From JAXLQL01 sp046331625 (lineage in GTDB: Bacteria; Acidobacteriota; Terriglobia; Bryobacterales; Bryobacteraceae): a DNA stretch of 64,000 nucleotides. Below the pieces are notes generated by a model. That model had not been told where the DNA came from and did no database searches. It worked only from the letters and a program-made list of their open reading frames with translations. Below are positions 32,818 through 41,418 of the stretch, one piece after another. The stretch is taken from positions 248,001 to 312,000 of the forward strand of contig JAXLQL010000006.1 in the NCBI GenBank assembly GCA_046331625.1, read 5' to 3'. The number at the start of each line of letters is the position of its first letter. The stretch's first letter is position 1. The position numbers and the translations under genes are program-made.

Positions 32818-34815
32818 TCATTTGACGGTGTCATCGAGGGGCAGTTTCTTCTTCGTCGCAGCCGCCCGCCGATACATCCGCAACGCGCTGAGCTCGGGCC
32901 ACGACGTGACTCCGGAATCCGTGCCTTCCGGCACCAGCCGCATCGACGTTACGTCAGCGGCCGGACCACCAGTATCGAGGGTCGCGTCGAGAGTGAAAGA
33001 TCCGGTTCCTCCAACCGAAGAAACGAAGAATTTGTAGCCGCCAGCGGACACCGGTCCGCTGAGCGTAATCCGGCCAGGGGATGAGCGGGCTCCGATGCCG
33101 AGGATCTGATCGTTGGCCGTAGCCACCACGAGAACTCCCGGAAAATCGGTGCTGTTCAAACTCAAGGAGATCCTTCCGGGCGTCGTGACCGTGGTCTGGA
33201 ACTGTCGTGCGGCTGCGCCGATCCCGGTCTCCAAGGTCATCTCGCCCAACTTGCAATCGGAGGAAGACAAGGTACCCGATGCGCTTCCCGGAAGACCGAT
33301 ATCCGCGCTCGGGCAAGCCGGCTGATCGCGCGTGGCTCCGCGTAGCACGTAGGTAGGTCTCGGATCATCGGGAGAGACCAGCGCCACGAGGTACGTTCCG
33401 GCACCGAGCAGCAAGTCGAGCGCGGCATTGTTGTCGAAGTCGGTCGAGTCGAAGTTCACCAGCCGTGCCTCTGGGGTCAGAATGAGCATGTCGCCGCCCA
33501 CATCGCCTCCGATGTTCGCATCGAGCTTCAACATCTGGCGCTTGTCCAGCGTGACCTTGAAGGGCGTAACGATCGACGTATCGGTATCGAACAGAAGCAC
33601 GTCAGCCACACGGCATCCCGTATCGGCCATCGTGCCCTCGATGGGGGCGCCGAGCTTCATTTCCGCGGCGTTGCAAGGCCTTGGATCTTCGGCCGAGGCG
33701 GCGAGTTGGAATCCGCCAGTCTTGGTCCGCGTTTGGGTCGCGAGAAGAGTATAGGCGCCGGGAGTCAGTTGGATCACCATGCGCGAGTCCAGGTTGTCGT
33801 CGTCGATGTCGTCCTCGAACCCTATTCGCGTATTGCGAGAGTCGTAGAGGATGAGCAGACTATCCATGTCCGGAGATTTCTGGTCGAATGTGAAAACCTG
33901 CCGGGCAGACACGTTGATCCGATACCGTTCGACGTAAGCGGTGGTGGCGCTCGGAACGAATACGTCCAGCCATCGGCAGCTCGACGATTGGAAGGAGTTG
34001 TCGATCTGCGCACCGGGCTCGAGGGTCTTCGGGGTACATGGGCGTGGATCTTCGCGCGTGGTTTTGAGGGTGAACGATCCCACGTCGGGCGCCACCACAC
34101 GCAGGATCTGCGAACCCGCGGGCTGGCTGGCGAGCAATTGGTTGGTAGCGCTGACGGTGTTGCCGGTTCCTGTCTCAGGAAGAAGAGACAGCCTCAGTTG
34201 CTGTGCCGACTCGGTCTGCGCGTTGATCACGGCCACTTTGTCGAGCCGGATCCGGTAGCGGTTCTGCAACTGCGTATCCGAGGAAACCGCCGTCGTGGCC
34301 AAGTCGAGTCCCCGGCAGGAAGAAGCGGAGAACGAGCCTTGTACGTCAGTGCCAGGCGTGAGGTCCTGAATGGTGCAGGTGCGCTGCGCTTCGGAAACGT
34401 TCTTCAGATCGAAAGCGCCAGTCACTCCACTTCGCTTCGAAGCAACCACCAGCGTGTAGTCGCCTGGCGGAAGATAGGCGACCACCTTGGAGTTGGTGCC
34501 GCCATCGGAATCATCGTTGGACGCAAGGATACTCCTACGGTCTCCCGTCAGCAGGTAGAGCTGCGTGTCAATGGCAGTGGATGACGCGTTTGCAGTGAAC
34601 ACTCCGCGCTGCGCTACCGTCAACCGAAATTGTTTCGCCAGCAGGCTCGGCCCGAACAGCAACAAATCGGCCAAGCTGCAGTCGCCGGCTTCGATCGAAC
34701 TCGATGCACTTCCTCCCGCTTCCAGGCTGCCAAGGGGACATTCACGAGGCTGCGCAGCAACAACGGCTGCGAACAACAATGAGGAAACCAAGATCCTCCG
34801 GATGGGAAACAGCAT
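32818..34815 (-). CDS. Exported protein of five PPC-like repeats
   Basis: The protein has 665 residues from the ATG at 34815 with a signal peptide (RRILVSSLLFAAVVAAQ). The whole mature chain is five repeats of 110-120 residues (about 26-146, 147-259, 260-380, 381-500, 501-612). Each opens with C-x(4)-L-x-P/A-G and a second Cys about 20 residues on, and contains YLxPGDYTLVV-like strands as in the bacterial pre-peptidase C-terminal (PPC) fold. The paired cysteines probably form one disulfide per repeat. No catalytic domain is attached, so an adhesive or scaffold role is possible. A longer upstream frame is antisense to the next gene and not real. Confidence 0.8.
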   Translation of the reverse strand: MLFPIRRILVSSLLFAAVVAAQPRECPLGSLEAGGSASSSIEAGDCSLADLLLFGPSLLAKQFRLTVAQRGVFTANASSTAIDTQLYLLTGDRRSILASNDDSDGGTNSKVVAYLPPGDYTLVVASKRSGVTGAFDLKNVSEAQRTCTIQDLTPGTDVQGSFSASSCRGLDLATTAVSSDTQLQNRYRIRLDKVAVINAQTESAQQLRLSLLPETGTGNTVSATNQLLASQPAGSQILRVVAPDVGSFTLKTTREDPRPCTPKTLEPGAQIDNSFQSSSCRWLDVFVPSATTAYVERYRINVSARQVFTFDQKSPDMDSLLILYDSRNTRIGFEDDIDDDNLDSRMVIQLTPGAYTLLATQTRTKTGGFQLAASAEDPRPCNAAEMKLGAPIEGTMADTGCRVADVLLFDTDTSIVTPFKVTLDKRQMLKLDANIGGDVGGDMLILTPEARLVNFDSTDFDNNAALDLLLGAGTYLVALVSPDDPRPTYVLRGATRDQPACPSADIGLPGSASGTLSSSDCKLGEMTLETGIGAAARQFQTTVTTPGRISLSLNSTDFPGVLVVATANDQILGIGARSSPGRITLSGPVSAGGYKFFVSSVGGTGSFTLDATLDTGGPAADVTSMRLVPEGTDSGVTSWPELSALRMYRRAAATKKKLPLDDTVK

Positions 34816-34866
34816 ATACTGCCAAACTACCACGCGGGCACAAGGAGATGTTGATACCCTACGGAA

Positions 34867-36477
34867 ATGCGATTTTCGATCTGCTTCGCCGCAGTTGCTT
34901 GCCTGGCTCAGAACGTGGTTTGGGACAAAGACGTGGAATATTCGCGCGTGGGCGAGCGCGTGGCCATGGATATTGCCCGCCCTGCCTCGGGTTCGGCGCG
35001 TCCCGCTGTTCTCGCCATACATGGCGGTGGATTCCGCGCAGGCAAACGGGACAGCTACCTGCCGCTGGTGGAAAAGCTCGCCCAACGCGGGTACGTGGCC
35101 GCCACCACGAGCTATCGTCTTTCGCCTCGCCACCAGTTTCCGGCAGCCGTGGAAGATGTCAAAGCCGCCGTGCGCTTTCTGCGCGCCAATGCGGGCAAAT
35201 ACGGGATTGACCCCGACCGCATCTGCACGGTGGGCGGCTCGGCCGGCGGGCATCTCGCACTGATGCTCGGGCTCACCGCTGGCGTGCGCGAGTTCGAAGG
35301 TAGCGGTCCGAACCTCGATCGGTCGAGCAAAGTGAGCTGCGTGGTCGACTACTACGGCCCCACGGATTTCACCAAATCGTACGGCAAGAGCGTGGACGCG
35401 GCCGAGGTGCTGCCGATGTTCCTCGGCGGAGATCTCGAGCACGCGCGCCCCATCCACCAGCGGTCGAGTCCGCTCAACTGGGCCACTGCCAACGCGGCTC
35501 CGGTCCTCGCCATTCACGGCACGAAGGACCGCTATGTCGCCTACGAACAATCCGTGTGGCTCATCGATCGGCTCCGCCAGGTGGGCGTTGACGCCGAACT
35601 GCTCGGGCTGCAGGACGCCGATCACGGCTTCAAAGGCGCCGATGCGGTGAAGGCCGAGAACGCGATGTTCGCCTGGTTCGACAAATATCTTGCCCCGAAG
35701 AAGACGCGCCGCATCCTGATCTCGGACCACGGCCCGGCAGGCGAAGTCATCCTGATGGATTGGCCAACGGGCAAGATCCATTGGAAGGTACCCAACAAGC
35801 GCGGTCACGACGCGCAATGGCTCGGCAACGGGAACGTGCTCTATACGATCGGCGCGGACAAACGCGTGGTCGAGATCGACTCGAGTCAGAAGGAAGTGTG
35901 GAGCTACAGCGAAGGTCTCGAACATCCCATCAGCGCCGAACGGCTGGCGAATGGCAATACGCTCATCAACGACGCCAAGAAGGGCGAAGTGATCGAGGTG
36001 ACGCGAGACAAGAAGGTGGTGTGGCGCTACGCGAGTCCTGACTTGGCCAACATGCGGAGCCGCAATGCCCGCCGCACCAAGACCGGAACCACACTCATCT
36101 CAGTGGAGGCCGCGGGGAAGATCATCGAAGTGAATCCGTCGGGTGAAATCGTCTGGACCTATCAAGCCGAAGGCGGCGAGAAGCGGCGCCCCTATCGCGG
36201 GCTGCGTCTCGACAACGGCAACACGATCATCAGTCTCACCGATCCGGGCGAGTTGGTGGAGGTAGACAAGGCGGGCAAGATCGTGCGCTCGATCGGCGGG
36301 AATCAGATGAACGTCCGGTTCTCTTGGGTGTCGGGAACGGATCTGCTACCCAACGGAAATCTGATCGTGAATGACTACACCGGACGCCGGCTCGTCGAGC
36401 TCGATCCGCAGTGGAACATCGTGAATGAGCTTCGGCTCGGCCACCGCACTGTCGCCACGGTCGCCGCGGTGGATTGA
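34867..36477 (+). CDS. Alpha/beta hydrolase fused to a beta-propeller-like domain
   Basis: The 536-residue exported protein has two parts. Residues about 17-277 form a BD-FAE/carboxylesterase-type hydrolase with the oxyanion motif HGGG (AIHGGGFRAG), nucleophile elbow GGSAGGH, a candidate acid in IHGTKDRYV and the catalytic His in DADHGFKG. Residues about 280-536 are repeated strands (GEVILMDWPTGKIHWKV, KRVVEIDSSQKEVWSYSEG, GKIIEVNPSGEIVWTYQ) in the PQQ/arylsulfotransferase-like propeller style with xNGNTLI turns. The frame is continuous, so this is a real fusion in this assembly. The propeller may bind the polymer that the esterase deacylates. Confidence 0.85.
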   Translation: MRFSICFAAVACLAQNVVWDKDVEYSRVGERVAMDIARPASGSARPAVLAIHGGGFRAGKRDSYLPLVEKLAQRGYVAATTSYRLSPRHQFPAAVEDVKAAVRFLRANAGKYGIDPDRICTVGGSAGGHLALMLGLTAGVREFEGSGPNLDRSSKVSCVVDYYGPTDFTKSYGKSVDAAEVLPMFLGGDLEHARPIHQRSSPLNWATANAAPVLAIHGTKDRYVAYEQSVWLIDRLRQVGVDAELLGLQDADHGFKGADAVKAENAMFAWFDKYLAPKKTRRILISDHGPAGEVILMDWPTGKIHWKVPNKRGHDAQWLGNGNVLYTIGADKRVVEIDSSQKEVWSYSEGLEHPISAERLANGNTLINDAKKGEVIEVTRDKKVVWRYASPDLANMRSRNARRTKTGTTLISVEAAGKIIEVNPSGEIVWTYQAEGGEKRRPYRGLRLDNGNTIISLTDPGELVEVDKAGKIVRSIGGNQMNVRFSWVSGTDLLPNGNLIVNDYTGRRLVELDPQWNIVNELRLGHRTVATVAAVD

Positions 36478-36490
36478 ACCGCAAGGTGGA

Positions 36491-38791
36491 CTAGAAAATC
36501 CGCTCTTCCTGCCGGAGCGTACCAACCGATCCGATATTGGCCACGGCGAATGACACCTGGAACGTCGGATAGCTGATCGTCCCGAAGCTGAAGCGGCGGA
36601 ACTGCATGCTCAGTCCGCAACAGTCGGTGTTGTAGGCCACCTGCGTGGTGATGAATTGCATCACCTGCTGGCGGAAGTCGTATACAGACTGGAACCCGAC
36701 GTTCCATCCACGGCGGTGTTGCTTGCCCCAACCTGCCATGGCGATCAACTGGTTCGCGCTCGGCGACAGCACCTGGTTGCTCCGAACCAGATTATGTCCG
36801 GCGATGATCGAGTACTTGTCCCATCGCCACGAGCCCATGATCGCCGAGTTCGAGAAGCGCTGGCGTAGCGGGTCATAGTCGGTGCGCCATTCCACACCGA
36901 GGCTGCCGGTGGGATTCATGCGCAGTGACGAAACGATGGGTGAGTAGCGGCGAGCCTGATCGAAGAACGCGTAGCCGGTCATCTGCTCCTGGGTGGCGAA
37001 GACGTTTCGCTGGCCCGCCACCACGGCGCCTCCCAGATTCGGATCGAGGTACCGTTTCTGCCAGACTTGCCAGCTCAGCAGTTCCGTAGTCGTAGAGCCC
37101 CGCTTGGCGAAGAATCGGTTGGTGATCGAGTACTCGAACTCCTTGGTGTTGGTCAGCAGTTCAGTCTCGTCGAATCGAACCAGTTGATCGAAGTTGCCGA
37201 TGCCATCCACATAGCGGAAGCCGGCACGTGGCTCGATAACGTGCTTGATCTTGTCGCCCAGCCAACCGGGCGTCTTGTCGAAGATCCGGCCGAGCGAGGG
37301 CGGTATCAGCTCGAGGCTGAATTCACGAGAGGAACGCAGCACGCCCTGTCCGCTGAGCGACCCCGCATGAATGCTCGAGCCCCAATGGGTTTCCCGGATC
37401 CCGAACGACGGGATGAGGCTGAAGCCTTTCCAGCGGGCGGCGGTCATGACGCGGGGCGCGAAGTCGAGCCGGTCGACGAATTGCCGCGTCTGAAACAGCG
37501 GCTCGTTCCGCCGGACAAGACCTGCGGAAGATTCGAGCGACACCCAGATGGGAAGCGCTCGGGTCACGACCTGCCGGTCCCGCGAGGTGAACATGACTTC
37601 GGGGAGCTTGCGCAGCACCACCTTATCGCCAGGAGCGTTCGACTGGTAGTTCTCGTCGCGCTCGAAGATGATCCCCAGCCCGTAGGTGGACCACGTCTTC
37701 GCTACGTACCCTCTGGAATGCACTTCCGACGCCACAGCCTCACTGAACGATTCCGTGAAGTTTTGCCGGAAAGTGAATGAACTCAAATATCTTATCTCTG
37801 CGCGACTAGTCCAGCCACGGGGCAGATCCGCCTTCTCGCGGAGGGTGGTGATGAAGCCACCCTGCTTGATGCGATCGCCGTTCGACTGTAGCAGGCCACG
37901 GTCGTTGATTCCGAAGAGGTTGGCGTCGAAATCGATCTTGTCGGTCGGCTTGCCGCGGACGTCGAAGATATGCGCGAAGCCGCGCTCGGTAAAGTATTGA
38001 GACACGTAGGTGGCATCGTAGGAGCGATTGATCGCCCAGTAGTAGCCGACCTTCACCCATTTCCCGCGCCGGGCGGAATTGCCGAAGATGGGCATGAGGA
38101 GGCCGCTTTTTCGGGGCTCCGATTCGAGCGACTTGTAGAAGTATGGCGTAAAGAAAAGCGGGATCTTGTACACCCGAAAGTACGCCTTGGAGGCGATCGC
38201 TTGCTGGCCGGGAAGGATGTCGAATTTGTGAGCCTGCAAGTGCCATAACGGCCCTGGAACCCGGCAGTTGGTGATGAATCCCTCATGTACTACATAACGA
38301 TCTCCAAGCCGCTCGGCCCACTTGCCTTCGAAGTAGAATGGCGCATTGGTGATGAGCAGCCCAGGCCGGTAACCGACGGCGGGCTTCGACGTTCCTCTGA
38401 CGCGGTAGAACTTTCCGCGATGCTCCTTGAGGTAGTATTCGACGCGATCGGCCATGAGCTCTTCGCCGTGATCGAAGGCCAGGAAGCGAACGTTGCCTCG
38501 CGCTTCGGCGTAGTTGGTGTCCTGGTTGTAATCGATTTCGTCGGCGCGCAGGAGGAAGCTCGCGGTCTCGACCGAGGAGTTTGCGCCACGGATGTAGATC
38601 CAGGGTCCAGTGGCGCGCTGCTCGCCCCGGACGTAGACCTCGTTGGGCCCTGGTTCATTGATCCGGGGTACCCTCACCACCTTTCGGGGAGATAGCACCT
38701 CCGGGAACTGGGGGGCATCAGGGGTTTCCTGTAGTGGTGAGGCAGTTTGGTACCCCCAGATGCGGGTCCCTAGTACCAAACTGACGCCCAA
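36491..38791 (-). CDS. lptD: LPS-assembly outer-membrane protein LptD
   Basis: The protein has about 766 residues from the TTG at 38791. An N-terminal OstA/LptA-like jellyroll (ADEIDYNQDTNYAEARGNVRF) is followed by the LptD barrel with FITNCRVPGPLWHLQAHKFDIL, YKIPLFFTPYF and the C-terminal YNTDCCGLSMQFRR, where disulfide-type cysteines are in family positions. It inserts LPS into the outer leaflet. The frame stays open upstream without an ATG; another TTG at 38875 would give a more hydrophobic leader, so the start is uncertain. An 11-bp inverted repeat lies across the first codons. Confidence 0.9.
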   Translation of the reverse strand: MGVSLVLGTRIWGYQTASPLQETPDAPQFPEVLSPRKVVRVPRINEPGPNEVYVRGEQRATGPWIYIRGANSSVETASFLLRADEIDYNQDTNYAEARGNVRFLAFDHGEELMADRVEYYLKEHRGKFYRVRGTSKPAVGYRPGLLITNAPFYFEGKWAERLGDRYVVHEGFITNCRVPGPLWHLQAHKFDILPGQQAIASKAYFRVYKIPLFFTPYFYKSLESEPRKSGLLMPIFGNSARRGKWVKVGYYWAINRSYDATYVSQYFTERGFAHIFDVRGKPTDKIDFDANLFGINDRGLLQSNGDRIKQGGFITTLREKADLPRGWTSRAEIRYLSSFTFRQNFTESFSEAVASEVHSRGYVAKTWSTYGLGIIFERDENYQSNAPGDKVVLRKLPEVMFTSRDRQVVTRALPIWVSLESSAGLVRRNEPLFQTRQFVDRLDFAPRVMTAARWKGFSLIPSFGIRETHWGSSIHAGSLSGQGVLRSSREFSLELIPPSLGRIFDKTPGWLGDKIKHVIEPRAGFRYVDGIGNFDQLVRFDETELLTNTKEFEYSITNRFFAKRGSTTTELLSWQVWQKRYLDPNLGGAVVAGQRNVFATQEQMTGYAFFDQARRYSPIVSSLRMNPTGSLGVEWRTDYDPLRQRFSNSAIMGSWRWDKYSIIAGHNLVRSNQVLSPSANQLIAMAGWGKQHRRGWNVGFQSVYDFRQQVMQFITTQVAYNTDCCGLSMQFRRFSFGTISYPTFQVSFAVANIGSVGTLRQEERIF
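38743..38783. promoter_or_regulatory. Perfect 11-bp inverted repeat at the lptD start
   Basis: The arms CAGTTTGGTAC (38743-38753) and GTACCAAACTG (38773-38783) are exact reverse complements around a 19-base spacer. The inner 28 bases (38750-38777) match 22 of 28 positions at 58058-58085, upstream of another gene. It could be an operator or an RNA hairpin controlling lptD translation; no T-tract follows. Confidence 0.5.
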
Positions 38792-39010
38792 CCCTAATTT
38801 TAGGTGACAAAAGTACCGAAATATGATAGAGAAGGTAAGCGGGACTTTGTCCTGAAATTGAAGAAAGCGGCCCAAGCCCAAACCGTAGCATGGCCTGAAG
38901 CTTCTAGGCAAGCAATTCTGGGCAGGGGCAGGCAGGATGGAGCACCGGGGCCGGAAACGGCCTTCGGACAGGGCTTCAGTGGATAGGGCAGGAGTTCCCG
39001 GCAACAAAAC

Positions 39011-39967
39011 ATGACTTGCAGGTATTGCGGATCGGCCAACCAAGCCGAAGATCATCGTTGTCATCATTGCGGCAGGCGCATCCAAGCTGCTTCGGCGCGG
39101 CCGGCGCCGAATCCGTATCCGGTTCGGGGCGACTACCCCACGGCGGGTGCGCGAGCGTTGGCTCCGCGACCACGCATGGCGGCATTTGACGAAGCCGTTC
39201 CTGAAGCCGAGCCACGCAAGGCGCCGTTTCAGCCGGCTCTGTTTACGACGCGTGAACTGGGTCGTGTGGTTCCAATCGAATCGTATCGGCCGACGCCTTC
39301 TTCGGAAAGGCGCGCCCGTGCGCAGGAAGCCGCCGCGCTGCACCAGCAGTCCCCGATGCCCCGCCAGGCCTCTCCGCTGCCCCGTCAAGCGAAGGCAGAG
39401 CCCAAGGTAGCGAATCCCGTTCCGGCGGAAAATCGGCAACAGCAGTTGGCCTTTGCCGCCGCAGCTGCGTCTGGTGCAACCGCCGCCCCAGCGACGAAGG
39501 CTCGTCCCATCCACACGGACCCACGCCCGGCCGCGAATGCTCCTGTTGCCATCCCAGTCCACCGGTTGATGGCCGGAGCGATTGATGCTGCGATTGTCCT
39601 GGTGGCCGTTGCGATGTTCGCCGCGGTAGTACACTTCATGATTGGGCTCGAGGCTTTCGGATCGTACACCTTCCCCGCCCTGGGATTGCTGGCGGGCGTA
39701 TTCGGAGTCGGCTACAAGTTGCTCTGGGCCTTTGCCGAATTCGATTCTCCCGGTCAGGTCTGGTGCCAATTGCGGTTGCTCAACTTCGACGGCCAGAAGC
39801 CGAGCCGCAACGAACGGATCGAACGAATCGGATGGGCCTGCGTAAGCGTGCTTCCCGCATGTCTGGGTCTCATCTGGGCGCTGGTGGACGAAGAGACTCT
39901 CAGTTGGACCGATCATTCGTCGCAGACGTTTCTGACGTCGTTCACGTCTCCGAATCCGGTTCACTGA
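39011..39967 (+). CDS. Zinc-ribbon RDD-family membrane protein
   Basis: The 318-residue protein opens with a zinc ribbon (CRYCGSANQAEDHRCHHCGRR, four cysteines). A linker of about 150 residues rich in Pro, Ala and Gln follows, then an RDD domain (PVHRLMAGAIDAAIVLVAVAMFAAVVHF with two or three membrane helices, ending near WALVDEETLSWTD). RDD proteins are poorly defined; some move small solutes. It diverges from lptD and precedes pgi by 40 bases. Confidence 0.8.
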   Translation: MTCRYCGSANQAEDHRCHHCGRRIQAASARPAPNPYPVRGDYPTAGARALAPRPRMAAFDEAVPEAEPRKAPFQPALFTTRELGRVVPIESYRPTPSSERRARAQEAAALHQQSPMPRQASPLPRQAKAEPKVANPVPAENRQQQLAFAAAAASGATAAPATKARPIHTDPRPAANAPVAIPVHRLMAGAIDAAIVLVAVAMFAAVVHFMIGLEAFGSYTFPALGLLAGVFGVGYKLLWAFAEFDSPGQVWCQLRLLNFDGQKPSRNERIERIGWACVSVLPACLGLIWALVDEETLSWTDHSSQTFLTSFTSPNPVH

Positions 39968-40007
39968 ACGCGACCCTACTCGAGATCCGGAAGTTCGGGA
40001 ACTATCC

Positions 40008-41402
40008 TTGTCCATTCAATTCGACCCCACAAACATGCTGTCGGCGATGGTGGGCGCCACGCATGGTATATCTCCGCGAGAGATCCAATCCGAAGCGGGA
40101 AGGGCCACCGGCGCACTCGCAGGCTTCCATCAGGCCGTGAAGGAAGACCGCTACGGCTTTCCACACCTGCCCTTCCAAACCAAAACGATCAAGGCCATCT
40201 CGAACTTCGCGGCTTCCGTGCGCGGCAGCTATGACTCGGTGTGCGTGGTCGGCATTGGCGGCAGCGCGTTGGGCGCATGGGCACTCGATTGCGCGCTACG
40301 AGGCCCGCACCCGGTGCAGGCTGCGTTCTCGGCCAAGCATCCGCGGCTGGTGATCCTCGACAACGTCGACCCAGTCTTCATCGAGAGCGCTCTCGCCGCC
40401 ATGAATCCGCGAAAGACGCTGGTGGCCGTCATCGCCAAGAGCGGCGCTACCGCCGAGACCGTGGCGGCCTTCCTGATGGTGCGCGAATGGCTCACAAAGG
40501 CGCTAGGAGCGAAGGCGAGCCAGCGGATAATGGCAGTGACCACCGAAGGCGAGGGAGACCTCTACAAGCTCGCCAGCGGCCAAAACTACCGCAGCTTCTA
40601 CCTGCCCAAGAACGTCGGCGGACGTTTCAGCGTTCTGTCCGCGGTCGGGCTGCTTCCGGCGGCGCTCTGCGGCATCGACATCGCGCGCATCGCCAAGGGC
40701 GCGGCCGAAATGACCGGCCTCTGCTGGAAGGAAGACCTCGCAACCAACACGGCCCTGAACGCCGCGCTCCACCACTGGCTGCTGCTCGAGCGGCGCAAGA
40801 AGAGCATTCAGGTCGCATTCCCCTACGTGAACCGGCTTTGGGGCACCGCTTTCTGGTTCCGCCAGCTCTGGGCCGAGTCGCTCGGCAAGAAGTTTGACCG
40901 CGCCGGGAACACGGTCCACGCGGGGCAGACTCCCATCGCCGCGCTCGGCACCACAGACCAGCATTCACAGGTTCAACTATATCGCGAAGGTCCGAACGAT
41001 AAAGTATTCAGTTTTTGGACCTTAAAACGCTTTTCCACGCCGGGCAGGATTCCCAAATCGAAGACCGGGCTCGAAGCAATGGACTACCTCCCAGGCTCCA
41101 CGCTCGAAAAGCTCCTTGACGCCGAACAGCGCGCCACGGCCACCGCTCTCACCGAGGCCGAACGCCCGAACTGCACATTCACCCTCGACAAGCTCGACGC
41201 ACATCACGTGGGCGCCTTCCTGCAGTTAATGGAATTCGAGACCGCCTTCATCGGCGAGATGCTCGGCATCGACGCCTTTGACCAGCCCGGCGTCGAACTC
41301 GGTAAGCGCTTCACGTTCGCGCTCATGGGCCGGAAAGGCTTCGACGAGTACGGCGCGCGAATGAGCGACTACGAGGCCAAGCGCAAACAGGCCGGCCAAT
41401 AG
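40008..41402 (+). CDS. pgi: Glucose-6-phosphate isomerase
   Basis: The 464-residue protein starts at TTG 40008, with an ATG 9 codons in as the alternative. It carries the PGI sugar-phosphate site (VVGIGGSALGAWALD), the SIS-fold segment AVIAKSGATAETVAAF and the PROSITE-type signature NVGGRFSVLSAVG. It interconverts glucose-6-phosphate and fructose-6-phosphate in glycolysis. The length is that of the compact bacterial PGI group rather than the 549-residue enterobacterial form. Confidence 0.93.
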   Translation: MSIQFDPTNMLSAMVGATHGISPREIQSEAGRATGALAGFHQAVKEDRYGFPHLPFQTKTIKAISNFAASVRGSYDSVCVVGIGGSALGAWALDCALRGPHPVQAAFSAKHPRLVILDNVDPVFIESALAAMNPRKTLVAVIAKSGATAETVAAFLMVREWLTKALGAKASQRIMAVTTEGEGDLYKLASGQNYRSFYLPKNVGGRFSVLSAVGLLPAALCGIDIARIAKGAAEMTGLCWKEDLATNTALNAALHHWLLLERRKKSIQVAFPYVNRLWGTAFWFRQLWAESLGKKFDRAGNTVHAGQTPIAALGTTDQHSQVQLYREGPNDKVFSFWTLKRFSTPGRIPKSKTGLEAMDYLPGSTLEKLLDAEQRATATALTEAERPNCTFTLDKLDAHHVGAFLQLMEFETAFIGEMLGIDAFDQPGVELGKRFTFALMGRKGFDEYGARMSDYEAKRKQAGQ

Positions 41403-41418
41403 CGATACAATCGGGCCA

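Noticed and set aside
34816..35925. Extension of the PPC-repeat gene over the divergent hydrolase
   Set aside because: It is antisense to the intact esterase domain; the signal peptide begins at the ATG at 34815.
38876..40015. Extension of lptD across the RDD-protein gene
   Set aside because: It is antisense to the zinc-ribbon/RDD protein with a clear fold; lptD homology begins only after about 38750.
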